This document shows, one piece after another, positions 46,212-58,200 of a DNA stretch of 64,000 nt. The position numbers and the translations under genes were made by a program. Below the pieces are notes generated by a model. It was not told the origin of the DNA, did not search any database, and was given only the letters and a program-made list of their open reading frames with translations. The DNA is from Osedax fenrisi (lineage: Eukaryota > Annelida > Polychaeta > Sabellida > Siboglinidae): contig OZ025243.1 of NCBI GenBank assembly GCA_964019155.1, positions 30,143,871 to 30,207,870 of the forward strand. Direction: 5' to 3'. Each line of letters opens with the position of its first letter. Within the stretch, counting starts at the first letter, position 1.

Positions 46212-48951
46212 CATTAAATATTCTGAGATAATTATGTTTTATTAACAAAATATAAATATATGTCATACGGCTAACTGTATGCATATTGCTTGCGAATACA
46301 CAAGTTTATTTAGAGGTCATAACCGTACTACTTTTAGGTGTTGTTCGCTGTACTCGCCTAAGAAAGATGGTCTAAGATACATGCTACTGGCGGTCTTAAC
46401 CATGATGAACTTTGGCCTGCTTATAGTCGATCGTATCCTTTGTTATTCAGTCGATTGCTTTTTCATACAGGTCGCACGCATGCTAAATGGATGCGTGTGT
46501 ACCGTTAGATTGATTGTTATCATTATTATTATTTATTATTATCAGATTTAGGCAATGCCAGGGTAATTATAGAAGCAGTGTTGTTTATCGAGATAATTAC
46601 CCCTTATCATTAAACTTTAGAGTATACTATCGTATAAAATTTATACTATAAATATAATAACCCACACTATCGGGTATATTTAACAAGCTATACAATCGCG
46701 TACGTATTATAAGCAATGCTATCGTATACCAGCTTACTTTACCAGTTCGAGTATGCTCGGCGATACGTTGATACGTGTTCACCGTTCATCTCCGCTGCGC
46801 ATCGAGTTGATCAGTTCGTGCACGTCGTACTTTGTACCACTTCTTCTATGTGCCATCGATGTGGCATCATCGACCATGTTTGTGCGTCCGTAGTAGCTCA
46901 TCACTATACGCCGCTATCGTAGCAATATTACGCTAAGTTACGCTGACCTATATATAGATATAATTAATACGAAGAGTATATGGTAAAAATAGTAAAAACA
47001 CGACTACCCCACCCGCCCGCCCCCACTCCCACACGCCCTTAAAGGATTTTTGGGCCGAGCTGCATTTCGCCATTCATCGAATTATAATTAATATATTACG
47101 TTATTTATTTATATCCTATATCGTAATCGTAATTGTAGCGTATTTTATTAAAACACGACTTTTTAACACAACATTTAACACTTTATTTTCCTTGATTCTG
47201 CGCCCGCGTAGACATTCACTTCCAGTACAACGGCTTCCTGTTCGGTGTATTGCTGTTGTCGCTGGTACGAATGCAACAGGTCAGTTTTAGAGGTCATGTC
47301 CTTAGTGCGGGCATATATTAGCGGGGTAGTGCTATCATTACTGGTACGAATGCAACAGGTTAGTTTTAGAGGTCGTGTCCTTAGTGAGGGCATATATAAT
47401 AGCTGGGTAGTGCTATCGTCACTGGTATGATTGCAACAGGTTAGTTTTAGAGGTTATGTCCTTGGTGCGGGTATATATAATAGCTGGGTAGTGCTATCGT
47501 CACTGGTACGAATGCAACAGGTTAGTTTTAAAGGTTATTTCCTTAGTGCGGGCATATATAATAGCTGGGTAGTGCTATCGTCGCTGGTATAAATGCAATA
47601 GGTTAGTATTTAGAGGTCGTATCCTTAGTGAGGGCATATATATTAGCTGGGTAGAGCTATCGTCACTGGTATGAATGCAATAGGTTAGTATTTAGAGGTA
47701 TTGTCCTAGTGTAGACATGGATAATGTAATTTTCTCGGTTATTACTTGTCTAGACTAGACTAGATAATATTAGTGTTGTCTTGCATTCGCTCGTACATTA
47801 CATTATACATTATGTTCATTCTCTACACATTAAACTCGACTCCGTAATGTGAATTCATTAGTATTATGTAATACGTAATGCATTAGATTTCGTTTAATTA
47901 ATTTAACGAGTCGATACTCGCCGCGACTATTCGCATTCATTAGTAATACTCGATTCTCTCACCAGGGGAGACAACTGGAGTCTGCGTTCTGGTTCGCCGT
48001 GTTGTTGAACTGTAAGCACATCTACCTGTACGTGGCGCCCTGCTACTTTGTGTTCCTCTTCAGAGATTACTGCTTCGATAACAATATGAGAGGTTAGATG
48101 TATATCATCTACTATAGTTAACTGCCTGTGTGGCTCAGTGGCTAAGGCGTCAGACACACAAGCAGTAGGATACGGGTTCGAACCTCGTCCGGACCATTAA
48201 TTAATTTTATAAAATTGGTCTTAAAATATTATTTAGAAGTGATCTTATATAATTGTGTATAAATAAATGATCGGCTCTCGTTAAAACCATGGATACCTTA
48301 ACATGAGAGCGGCTTCGAAGGGACATTAGAGCCATATATATGGTTATAAGTAAAAACTTCATCTAAGTTCCTGGATGGGATGAAAGGACTCCACCAAATA
48401 AAAATAACAATAACAATAACAATACTATATACAGTATATAAGTAAATAAAGCCTAGGCTTTCACTGATCCTCCATAGATGTATGATATACATAGTATGTT
48501 GTATGTATATACACTGATTTCATTCATTCATTCGTATAGTGTACAGTATATAGAGAGTATAATATACAGAGTATGATGTACAGTGTATGATGTTAAGGTA
48601 TACGGTATATCTTACGTAGCTATCTATTATCACATTTTAACATTATGGGCGACAACTATAGAAAAGTTTATTTTGAAGCCCTGTACAAGCGATACGAATA
48701 TTTTATTTATATTTATTTTATATTATACGAAAAAAAATACATGAATAATACAAAACATATACACTAGCATAGATATACATGCGTTATTGCTCCTATACCG
48801 ATCAAGCTCGACGTTTTCGATTAATCGCGATATTCGTACCCGTACAGGATTGTTCAGCTATAAAGACTTCAGTATAAATCGTTTCACTAAACTCGGTCTA
48901 GTAGTGGCTTCCGTGTTCTTCGTATCGTTGACGCCTTTCTGTCGATCTAAG
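44888..48951 (+). CDS. ALG8: ALG8 glucosyltransferase, 5' half of gene (6 exons, partial at both ends)
   Basis: ALG8 is an ER multipass GT57 enzyme that adds the second glucose, from dolichyl-phosphate-glucose, to the lipid-linked N-glycan precursor. Exons: 44888-45032, 45665-45792, 46338-46432, 47212-47279, 47966-48092 and 48848-48951 (the last donor is uncertain). Motifs in order: STDFEVHRNWLAITHS (the Asp matches the catalytic-base position of ALG6/ALG8), TSEWTLDYPPLFAWFEYLLS, ATILFQRCSVI, MMNFGLLIVDHIHFQYNGFL, FWFAVLLNCKHIYLYVAP and FTKLGLVVASVFFVSLTPF. Phases agree. The start codon exon is not identified. The C-terminal half should follow the 22-bp satellite, outside the window. Not ALG6: SEWTLDYPP and HIHFQYNG are ALG8-type. 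Confidence 0.94.
45033..45664. other. ALG8 intron
   Basis: Short (AAT)n run near 45178-45195, otherwise nothing recognised. Confidence 0.5.
45665..45792 (+). CDS. ALG8: ALG8 exon
   Basis: It encodes IAVYFDALMLEVSNIGYASE then ATILFQRCSVIGTDFLLHYS and AY plus CA. Acceptor TTACAG; donor CA/GTTTGT, chosen because it gives the phase needed by the next exon. Confidence 0.87.
45793..46337. other. ALG8 intron
   Basis: TA tracts (45833-45852, 45982-46012, 46168-46210) and no gene. Confidence 0.6.
46338..46432 (+). CDS. ALG8: ALG8 exon
   Basis: It encodes CCSLYSPKKDGLRYMLLAVL then TMMNFGLLIVD plus C of His. Acceptor CTTTTAG; donor GATC/GTATCC. Confidence 0.9.
46533..46600. repeat. Dispersed hairpin repeat, copy 2
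   Basis: GCAATGCCAGGGTAATTAT then GAAGCAGTGTTGTTTATCGA and GATAATTACC, preceded by a TTA run as in copy 1 (20633-20694). It is in an ALG8 intron. Confidence 0.7.
46601..47211. other. ALG8 intron with a less AT-rich patch
   Basis: 46700-46930 has nearly balanced composition and an open 68-codon frame with no recognisable motif; the flanking ALG8 exons join in phase without it. A C-rich stretch lies at 47004-47040. Confidence 0.4.
47212..47279 (+). CDS. ALG8: ALG8 exon (donor in six tandem copies)
   Basis: It encodes HIHFQYNGFLFGVLLLSLVR-MQQ. Acceptor GCGTAG; donor CAG/GTCAGT. The last 30 bp or so and the donor are repeated five more times downstream. Confidence 0.95.
47240..47712 (+). repeat. 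Six-copy repeat of ALG8 exon end plus donor
   Basis: CTGGTACGAATGCAACAG/GT and close variants start at 47262, 47341, 47422, 47503, 47584 and 47666 (period 79-82 bp). Each is followed by AGTTTTAGAGGTCATGTCCT-like intron sequence. Copies 2-4 keep CAG/GTTAGT; copies 5-6 have TAG/GTTAGT. Confidence 0.95.
47966..48092 (+). CDS. ALG8: ALG8 exon
   Basis: It encodes GRQLESAFWFAVLLNCKHIY then LYVAPCYFVFLFRDYCFDNN and MR. Acceptor CACCAG; donor GAG/GTTAGA. A SINE begins about 30 bp into the next intron. Confidence 0.95.
48122..48424 (+). mobile_element. tRNA-derived SINE, copy C
   Basis: Best-preserved copy: A box GTGTGGCTCAGTGGCTAAGG, B box GGGTTCGAACC, then a TTAATTAATTTTATAAAA linker, conserved body and an (ATAACA)n tail. 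TACTATA occurs near both ends (48107, 48424), a possible but not adjacent target duplication. Lies in an ALG8 intron. Confidence 0.94.
48425..48847. other. ALG8 intron remainder
   Basis: AT-rich; repeated ACAGTATA/AGAGTATA motifs near 48540-48600. No gene. Confidence 0.5.
48848..48951 (+). CDS. ALG8: ALG8 exon (last in window; donor uncertain)
   Basis: It encodes GLFSYKDFSINRFTKLGLVV then ASVFFVSLTPFCRSK. Acceptor CCGTACAG; the split codon G+GA is Gly. I chose AAG/GTCACT as donor; the frame otherwise runs to a stop at 48987. Confidence 0.8.
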
Positions 48952-49207
48952 GTCACTAATGAATTATGTTTCTTAAAACAACATTAAGCTGAGCCCATAT
49001 ATAGCCGAGTATACTTACAAATATTCGCTCACAAAAATTAACACCCGTTATCAATGAAAACCATTATTATTATACGCGAATATTCTAGAATACGCGTGAA
49101 GTGTGGCTTAGCTTTATGAGTTGAAAGTGAATTGTTCGCATTAGAAAATAAGGTCGGGAGTTCAGATCGGATGACTGTTAAATACCCGATGACGTTGTGT
49201 CAACCAG

Positions 49208-52200
49208 ACACTTGTTAGGGTATTACTTAACACTTGTTAAGGTATTACTTAACACTTGTTAAGGTAGTACTTAACACTTGTTATGGTATTACTTAACACT
49301 TGTTAGGGTATTACTTAACACTTGTTAAGGTAGTACTTAACACTTGTTGAGGTATTACTTAATACTTGTTAAGGTATTACTTAACACTTGTTGAGGTATT
49401 ACTTAACACTTGTTAGGGTAGTACTTAATACTTGTTAAGGTATTACTTAGCACTTGTTAAGGTAGTACTTAATACTTGTTAATGTATTACTTAGCACTTG
49501 TTAAGGTATTACTTAATACTTGTTAAGGTATTACTTAGCACTTGTTAAGGTATTACTTAATACTTGTTAAGGTAGTACTTAACACTTGTTAAGGTATTAC
49601 TTAATACTTGTTAGGGTATTACTTAACACTTGTTGAGGTATTACTTAACACTTGTTAAGGTATTACTTAACACACGTTAAGATATTACTTAACACTTGTT
49701 AAGGTATTACTTAACACTTGTTAGGGTAGTACTTAACACTTGTTAGGGTATTACTTAATACTTGTTAAGGTATTACGTAATACTTGTTAAGGTATTACTT
49801 AACACTTGTTAAGGTATTACTTAACACTTGTTAAGGTAGTACTTAACACTTGTTGAGGTATTACTTAACACTTGTTAAGGTATTACTTAACACTTGTTAA
49901 AGTATTACTTAACACTGTTTCAGGTATTACTTAACACTTGTTAAGGTATTACTTAATACTTGTTAGGGTAGTACTTAACACTTGTTGAGGTATTACTTAA
50001 CACTTGTTAAGGTATTACTTAACACTTGTTAAGGTATTACTTAATACTTGTTAGGGTATTACTTAACACTTGTTAAGGTATTACTTAACACTTGTTAGGG
50101 TATTACTTAACACTGTTTCAGGTATTACTTAATACTTGTTAGGGTATTACTTAACACTTGTTAAGGTATTACTTAACACTTGTTAGGGTATTACTTAATA
50201 CTTGTTAAGGTATTACTTAACACTTGTTAAGGTATTACTTAACACTTGTTAAGGTATTACTTAACAATTATTGAGGTATTACTTAACACTTGTTAAGGTA
50301 GTACTTAATACTTGTTAAGGTATTACTTAACACTTGTTAAGGTATTACTTAATACTTGTTAAGGTATTACTTAACACTTGTTAAGGTATTACTTAACACT
50401 TGTTAAGGTATTACTTAACACTTGTTAGGGTATTACTTAATACTTGTTAAGGTATTACTTAACACTTGTTAAGGTATTACTTAACACTTGTTAGGGTATT
50501 ACTTAATACTTGTTAAGGTATTACGTAATACTTGTTAAGGTATTACTTAACACTTGTTAAGGTATTACTTAACACTTGTTAGGGTAGTACTTAACACTTG
50601 TTAAGGTATTACTTAATACTTGTTAGGGTAGTACTTAACACTTGTTAAGGTATTACTTAACACTTGTTAAGGTATTACTTAACACTTGTTAAGGTATTAC
50701 TTAACACTTGTTAGGGTAGTACTTAACACTTGTTAAGGTATTACTTAATACTTGTTAAGGTATTACTTAACAATTATTGAGGTATTACTTAACACTTGTT
50801 AAGGTAGTACTTAATACTTGTTAAGGTATTACTTAACACTTGTTAGGGTATTACTTAACACTTGTTAGGGTATTACTTAACACTTGTTAGGGTAGTACTT
50901 AACACTTGTTAAGGTATTACTTAACAATTGTTAAGGTAGTACTTAACACTGTTTCAGGTATTACTTAATACTTGTTAAGGTATTACTTAACACTTGTTAG
51001 GGTATTACTTAACACTTGTTAAGGTAGTACTTAACACTTGTTAAGGTATTACTTAACACTTGTTAAGGTATTACTTAATACTTGTTAAGGTATTACTTAA
51101 CACTTGTTAGGGTATTACTTAACACTTGTTAAGGTATTACTTAATACTTGTTAAGGTATTACTTAACACTTGTTAGGGTATTACTTAACACTTGTTAAGG
51201 TAGTACTTAACACTTGTTAAGGTATTACTTAACACTTGTTAAGGTATTACTTAATACTTGTTAGGGTATTACTTAACACTTGTTAAGGTATTACTTAATA
51301 CTTGTTAGGGTATTACTTAACACTTGTTAAGGTATTACTTAACACTTGTTAAGGTAGTACTTAACACTTGTTAGGGTATTACTTAACACTGTTTAAGGTA
51401 TTACTTAACACTTGTTAGGGTATTACTTAACACTTGTTAAGGTATTACTTAACACTTGTTAAGGTAGTACTTAACACTTGTTGAGGTATTACTTAACACT
51501 TGTTAAGGTATTACTTAACACTTGTTAAAGTATTACTTAACACTGTTTCAGGTATTACTTAACACTTGTTAAGGTATTACTTAATACTTGTTAGGGTAGT
51601 ACTTAACACTTGTTGAGGTATTACTTAACACTTGTTAAGGTATTACTTAACACTTGTTAAGGTATTACTTAATACTTGTTAGGGTATTACTTAACACTTG
51701 TTAAGGTATTACTTAACACTTGTTAGGGTATTACTTAACACTGTTTCAGGTATTACTTAATACTTGTTAGGGTATTACTTAACACTTGTTAAGGTATTAC
51801 TTAACACTTGTTAGGGTATTACTTAACACTTGTTAAGGTATTACTTAACACTTGTTAAGGTATTACTTAATACTTGTTAGGGTAGTACCTAACACTTGTT
51901 AAGGTATTACTTAACACTTGTTAAGGTATTACTTAACACTTGTTAAGGTATTACTTAACACTTGTTAAGGTATTACTTAACACTTGTTAAGGTATTACTT
52001 AACACTTGTTAGGGTATTACTTAATACTTGTTAGGGTATTACTTAACACTTGTTAAGGTATTACTTAACACTTGTTAGGGTATTACTTAACACTTGTTAG
52101 GGTAGTACTTAACACTTGTTAATGTATTACTTAACACTTGTTAATGTATTACTTAAAACTTGTTAGGGTAGTACTTAACACTTGTTAGGGTATTACTTAA

Positions 52201-55200
52201 CACTTGTTAAGTTATTACTTAACACTTGTTGAGGTATTACTTAACACTTGTTAAGGTATTACTTAACACTTGTTAAGGTATTACTTAACACTTGTTGAGG
52301 TATTACTTAACACTTGTTAAGGTATTACTTAACACTTGTTAAGGTATTACTTAACACTTGTTAAGGTATTACTTAACACTTGTTAGGGTATTACTTAACA
52401 CTGTTTCAGGTATTACTTAACACTAGTTAAGGTATTACTTAATACTTGTTAGGGTATTACTTAACACTTGTTAAGGTATTACTTAACACTTGTTAGGGTA
52501 TTACTTAACACTTGTTAAGGTATTACTTAACACTTGTTAAGGTATTACTTAACACTTGTTAAGGTATTACTTAACACTTGTTAAGGTATTACTTAACACT
52601 TGTTAAGGTATTACTTAACACTGTTTCAGGTATTACTTAATACTTGTTAAGGTATTACTTAACACTTGTTAGGGTATTACTTAACACTGTTTCAGGTATT
52701 ACTTAACACTTGTTAAGGTAGTACATAACACTTGTTAAGGTATTACTTAACACTTGTTAAGGTATTACTTAACACTTGTTAAGGTATTACTTAACACTTG
52801 TTAAGGTATTACTTAACACTTGTTAGGGTATTACTTAACACTGTTTCAGGTATTACTTAACACTTGTTAGGGTATTACTTAACACTTGTTAAGGTATTAC
52901 TTAACACTTGTTAAGGTATTACTTAATACTTGTTAGGGTAGTACCTAACACTTGTTAAGGTATTACTTAACACTTGTTAAGGTATTACTTAACACTTGTT
53001 AAGGTAGTACTTAACACTTGTTAGGGTATTACTTAACACTGTTTAAGGTATTACTTAACACTTGTTAGGGTATTACTTAACACTTGTTAAGGTATTACTT
53101 AACACTTGTTAAGGTAGTACTTAACACTTGTTGAGGTATTACTTAACACTTGTTAAGGTATTACTTAACACTTGTTAAAGTATTACTTAACACTGTTTCA
53201 GGTATTACTTAACACTTGTTAAGGTATTACTTAATACTTGTTAGGGTAGTACTTAACACTTGTTGAGGTATTACTTAACACTTCTTAAGGTATTACTTAA
53301 CACTTGTTAAGGTATTACTTAACACTGTTTAAGGTATTACTTAACACTTGTTAAGTTATTACTTAACACTGTTTAAGGTATTACTTAACACTTGTTAAGG
53401 TATTACTTAACACTTGTTAAGGTATTACTTAACAATTGTTAAGGTAGTACTTAACACTGTTTCAGGTATTACTTAATACTTGTTAAGGTATTACTTAACA
53501 CTTGTTAGGGTATTACTTAACACTTGTTAAGGTAGTACTTAACACTTGTTAAGGTATTACTTAACACGTGTTAAGGTATTACTTAACAATTGTTAAGGTA
53601 GTACTTAACACTGTTTCAGGTATTACTTAATACTTGTTAAGGTATTACTTAACACTTGTTAGGGTATTACTTAACACTTGTTAAGGTAGTACTTAACACT
53701 TGTTAGGGTATTACTTAACACTGTTTAAGGTATTACTTAACACTTGTTAGGGTATTACTTAACACTTGTTAAGGTATTACTTAACACTTGTTAAGGTAGT
53801 ACTTAACACTTGTTGAGGTATTACTTAATACTTGTTAGGGTATTACTTAACACTTGTTAAGGTAGTACTTAACACTGTTTCAGGTATTACTTAATACTTG
53901 TTAAGGTATTACTTAACACTTGTTAGGTTATTACTTAACACTTGTTAAGGTAGTACTTAACACTTGTTAAGGTATTACTTAACACTTGTTAAGGTATTAC
54001 TTAATACTTGTTAGGGTATTACTTAACACTTGTTAAGGTATTACTTAACACTTGTTAAGGTAGTACTTAACACTGTTTCAGGTATTACTTAATACTTGTT
54101 AAGGTATTACTTAACACTTGTTAAGGTATTACTTAACACTTGTTAAGGTATTACTTAACACTGTTTAAGGTATTACTTAACACTTGTTAAGGTATTACTT
54201 AACACTTGTTAAGGTATTACTTAACAATTGTTAAGGTAGTACTTAACACTGTTTCAGGTATTACTTAATACTTGTTAAGGTATTACTTAACACTTGTTAG
54301 GGTATTACTTAACACTTGTTAAGGTAGTACTTAACACTTGTTAAGGTATTACTTAACACTTGTTAAGGTATTACTTAATACTTGTTAGGGTATTACTTAA
54401 CACTTGTTAAGGTAGTACTTAACACTGTTTCAGGTATTACTTAATACTTGTTAAGGTATTACTTAACACTTGTTAGGTTATCACTTAACACTTGTTAAGG
54501 TAGTACTTAACACTTGTTAAGGTATTACTTAACACTTGTTAAGGTATTACTTAATACTTGTTAGGGTATTACTTAACACTTGTTAAGGTATTACTTAATA
54601 CTTGTTAGGGTATTACTTAACACTTGTTAAGGTATTACTTAACACTTGTTAAGGTAGTACTTAACACTTGTTAGGGTATTACTTAACACTGTTTAAGGTA
54701 TTACTTAACACTTGTTAGGGTATTACTTACCACTTGTTAAGGTATTACTTAACACTTGTTAAGGTATTACTTAATACTTGTTAGGGTAGTACTTAACACT
54801 TGTTGAGGTATTACTTAACACTTGTTAAGGTATTACTTAACACTTGTTAGGGTATTACTTAACACTTGTTAAGGTATTACTTAACACTTGTTAAGGTAGT
54901 ACTTAACACTTGTTGAGGTATTACTTAACACTTGTTAAGGTATTACTTAACACTTGTTAAAGTATTACTTAACACTGTTTCAGGTATTACTTAACACTTG
55001 TTAAGGTATTACTTAATACTTGTTAGGGTAGTACTTAACACTTGTTGAGGTATTACTTAACACTTCTTAAGGTATTACTTAACACTTGTTAAGGTATTAC
55101 TTAACACTGTTTAAGGTATTACTTAACACTTGTTAAGGTATTACTTAACACTGTTTAAGGTATTACTTAACACTTGTTAAGGTATTACTTAACACTTGTT

Positions 55201-58200
55201 AAGGTATTACTTAACAATTGTTAAGGTAGTACTTAACACTGTTTCAGGTATTACTTAATACTTGTTAAGGTATTACTTAACACTTGTTAGGGTATTACTT
55301 AACACTTGTTAAGGTAGTACTTAACACTTGTTAAGGTATTACTTAACACGTGTTAAGGTATTACTTAACAATTGTTAAGGTAGTACTTAACACTGTTTCA
55401 GGTATTACTTAATACTTGTTAAGGTATTACTTAACACTTGTTAGGGTATTACTTAACACTTGTTAAGGTAGTACTTAACACTTGTTAGGGTATTACTTAA
55501 CACTGTTTAAGGTATTACTTAACACTTGTTAGGGTATTACTTAACACTTGTTAAGGTATTACTTAACACTTGTTAAGGTAGTACTTAACACTTGTTGAGG
55601 TATTACTTAATACTTGTTAGGGTATTACTTAACACTTGTTAAGGTAGTACTTAACACTGTTTCAGGTATTACTTAATACTTGTTAAGGTATTACTTAACA
55701 CTTGTTAGGTTATTACTTAACACTTGTTAAGGTAGTACTTAACACTTGTTAAGGTATTACTTAACACTTGTTAAGGTATTACTTAATACTTGTTAGGGTA
55801 TTACTTAACACTTGTTAAGGTATTACTTAACACTTGTTAAGGTAGTACTTAACACTGTTTCAGGTATTACTTAATACTTGTTAAGGTATTACTTAACACT
55901 TGTTAAGGTATTACTTAACACTTGTTAAGGTATTACTTAACACTGTTTAAGGTATTACTTAACACTTGTTAAGGTATTACTTAACACTTGTTAAGGTATT
56001 ACTTAACAATTGTTAAGGTAGTACTTAACACTGTTTCAGGTATTACTTAATACTTGTTAAGGTATTACTTAACACTTGTTAGGGTATTACTTAACACTTG
56101 TTAAGGTAGTACTTAACACTTGTTAAGGTATTACTTAACACTTGTTAAGGTATTACTTAATACTTGTTAGGGTATTACTTAACACTTGTTAAGGTAGTAC
56201 TTAACACTGTTTCAGGTATTACTTAATACTTGTTAAGGTATTACTTAACACTTGTTAGGTTATCACTTAACACTTGTTAAGGTAGTACTTAACACTTGTT
56301 AAGGTATTACTTAACACTTGTTAAGGTATTACTTAATACTTGTTAGGGTATTACTTAACACTTGTTAAGGTATTACTTAATACTTGTTAGGGTATTACTT
56401 AACACTTGTTAAGGTATTACTTAACACTTGTTAAGGTAGTACTTAACACTTGTTAGGGTATTACTTAACACTGTTTAAGGTATTACTTAACACTTGTTAG
56501 GGTATTACTTACCACTTGTTAAGGTATTACTTAACACTTGTTAAGGTATTACTTAATACTTGTTAGGGTAGTACTTAACACTTGTTGAGGTATTACTTAA
56601 CACTTGTTAAGGTATTACTTAACACTTGTTAAGGTATTACTTAATACTTGTTAGGGTATTACTTAACACTTGTTAAGGTATTACTTAACACTTGTTAGGG
56701 TATTACTTAACACTGTTTCAGGTATTACTTAATACTTGTTAGGGTATTACTTAACACTTGTTAAGGTATTACTTAACACTTGTTAGGGTATTACTTAACA
56801 CTTGTTAAGGTATTACTTAACACTTGTTAAGGTATTACTTAATACTTGTTAGGGTAGTACCTAACACTTGTTAAGGTATTACTTAACACTTGTTAAGGTA
56901 TTACTTAACACTTGTTAAGGTATTACTTAACACTTGTTAAGGTATTACTTAACACTTGTTAAGGTATTACTTAACACTTGTTAGGGTATTACTTAATACT
57001 TGTTAGGGTATTACTTAACACTTGTTAAGGTATTACTTAACACTTGTTAGGGTATTACTTAACACTGTTTCAGGTATTACTTAATACTTGTTAGGGTATT
57101 ACTTAACACTTGTTAAGGTATTACTTAACACTTGTTAGGGTATTACTTAACACTGTTTAAGGTATTACTTAACACTTGTTAGGGTATTACTTAACACTTG
57201 TTAAGGTATTACTTAACACTTGTTAAGGTATTACCTAACAATTGTTAGGGTATTACTTAATACTTGTTAAGGTATTACTTAACACTTGTTAAGGTATTAC
57301 TTAACACTTGTTAAGGTATTACTTAATACTTGTTAGGGTATTACTTAACACTTGTTAAGGTATTACTTAACACTGTTTCAGGTATTACTTAACACTTGTT
57401 AAGGTATTACTTAATACTTGTTAGGGTATTACTTAACACTTGTTAAGGTAATACTTAACACTTGTTAAGGTAGTACTTAACACTTGTTGAGGTATTACTT
57501 AACACTTGTTAAGGTATTACTTAACACTTGTTAAGGTATTACTTAATACTTGTTAGGGTATTACTTAACACTTGTTAAGGTAGTACTTAACACTTGTTGA
57601 GGTATTACTTAACACTTGTTAAGGTATTACTTAACACTTGTTAAGGTATTACTTAATACTTGTTAAGGTATTACTTAACACTTGTTAAGGTATTACTTAA
57701 TACTTGTTAGGGTATTACTTAACACTTGTTAGGGTATTACTTAACACTTGTTAGGGTATTACTTAACACTTGTTAAGGTATTACTTAACACTTGTTAAGG
57801 TATTACTTAATACTTGTTAAGGTAGTACTTAACACTTGTTAAGGTATTACTTAATACTTGTTAAGGTATTACTTAACACTTGTTAAGGTAGTACTTAACA
57901 CTTGTTGAGGTATTACTTAACACTTGTTAAGGTATTACTTAACACTTGTTAAGGTATTACTTAACACTTGTTAAGGTATTGCTTAACACTTGTTAATGTA
58001 TTACTTAACACTGTTTAAGGTATTACTTAACACTTGTTAGGGTATTACTTAATACTTGTTAAGGTATTACTTAACACTTGTTAAGGTATTACTTAACACT
58101 TGTTAGGGTATTACTTAATACTTGTTAGGGTATTACTTAACACTTGTTAGGGTATTACTTAACACTTGTTAAGGTATTACTTAACACTTGTTAAGGTATT

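Noticed and set aside
46716..46922. 68-codon open frame in a balanced-composition patch of an ALG8 intron
   Set aside because: No recognisable motif and not needed for ALG8 phase; kept only as an intron note.
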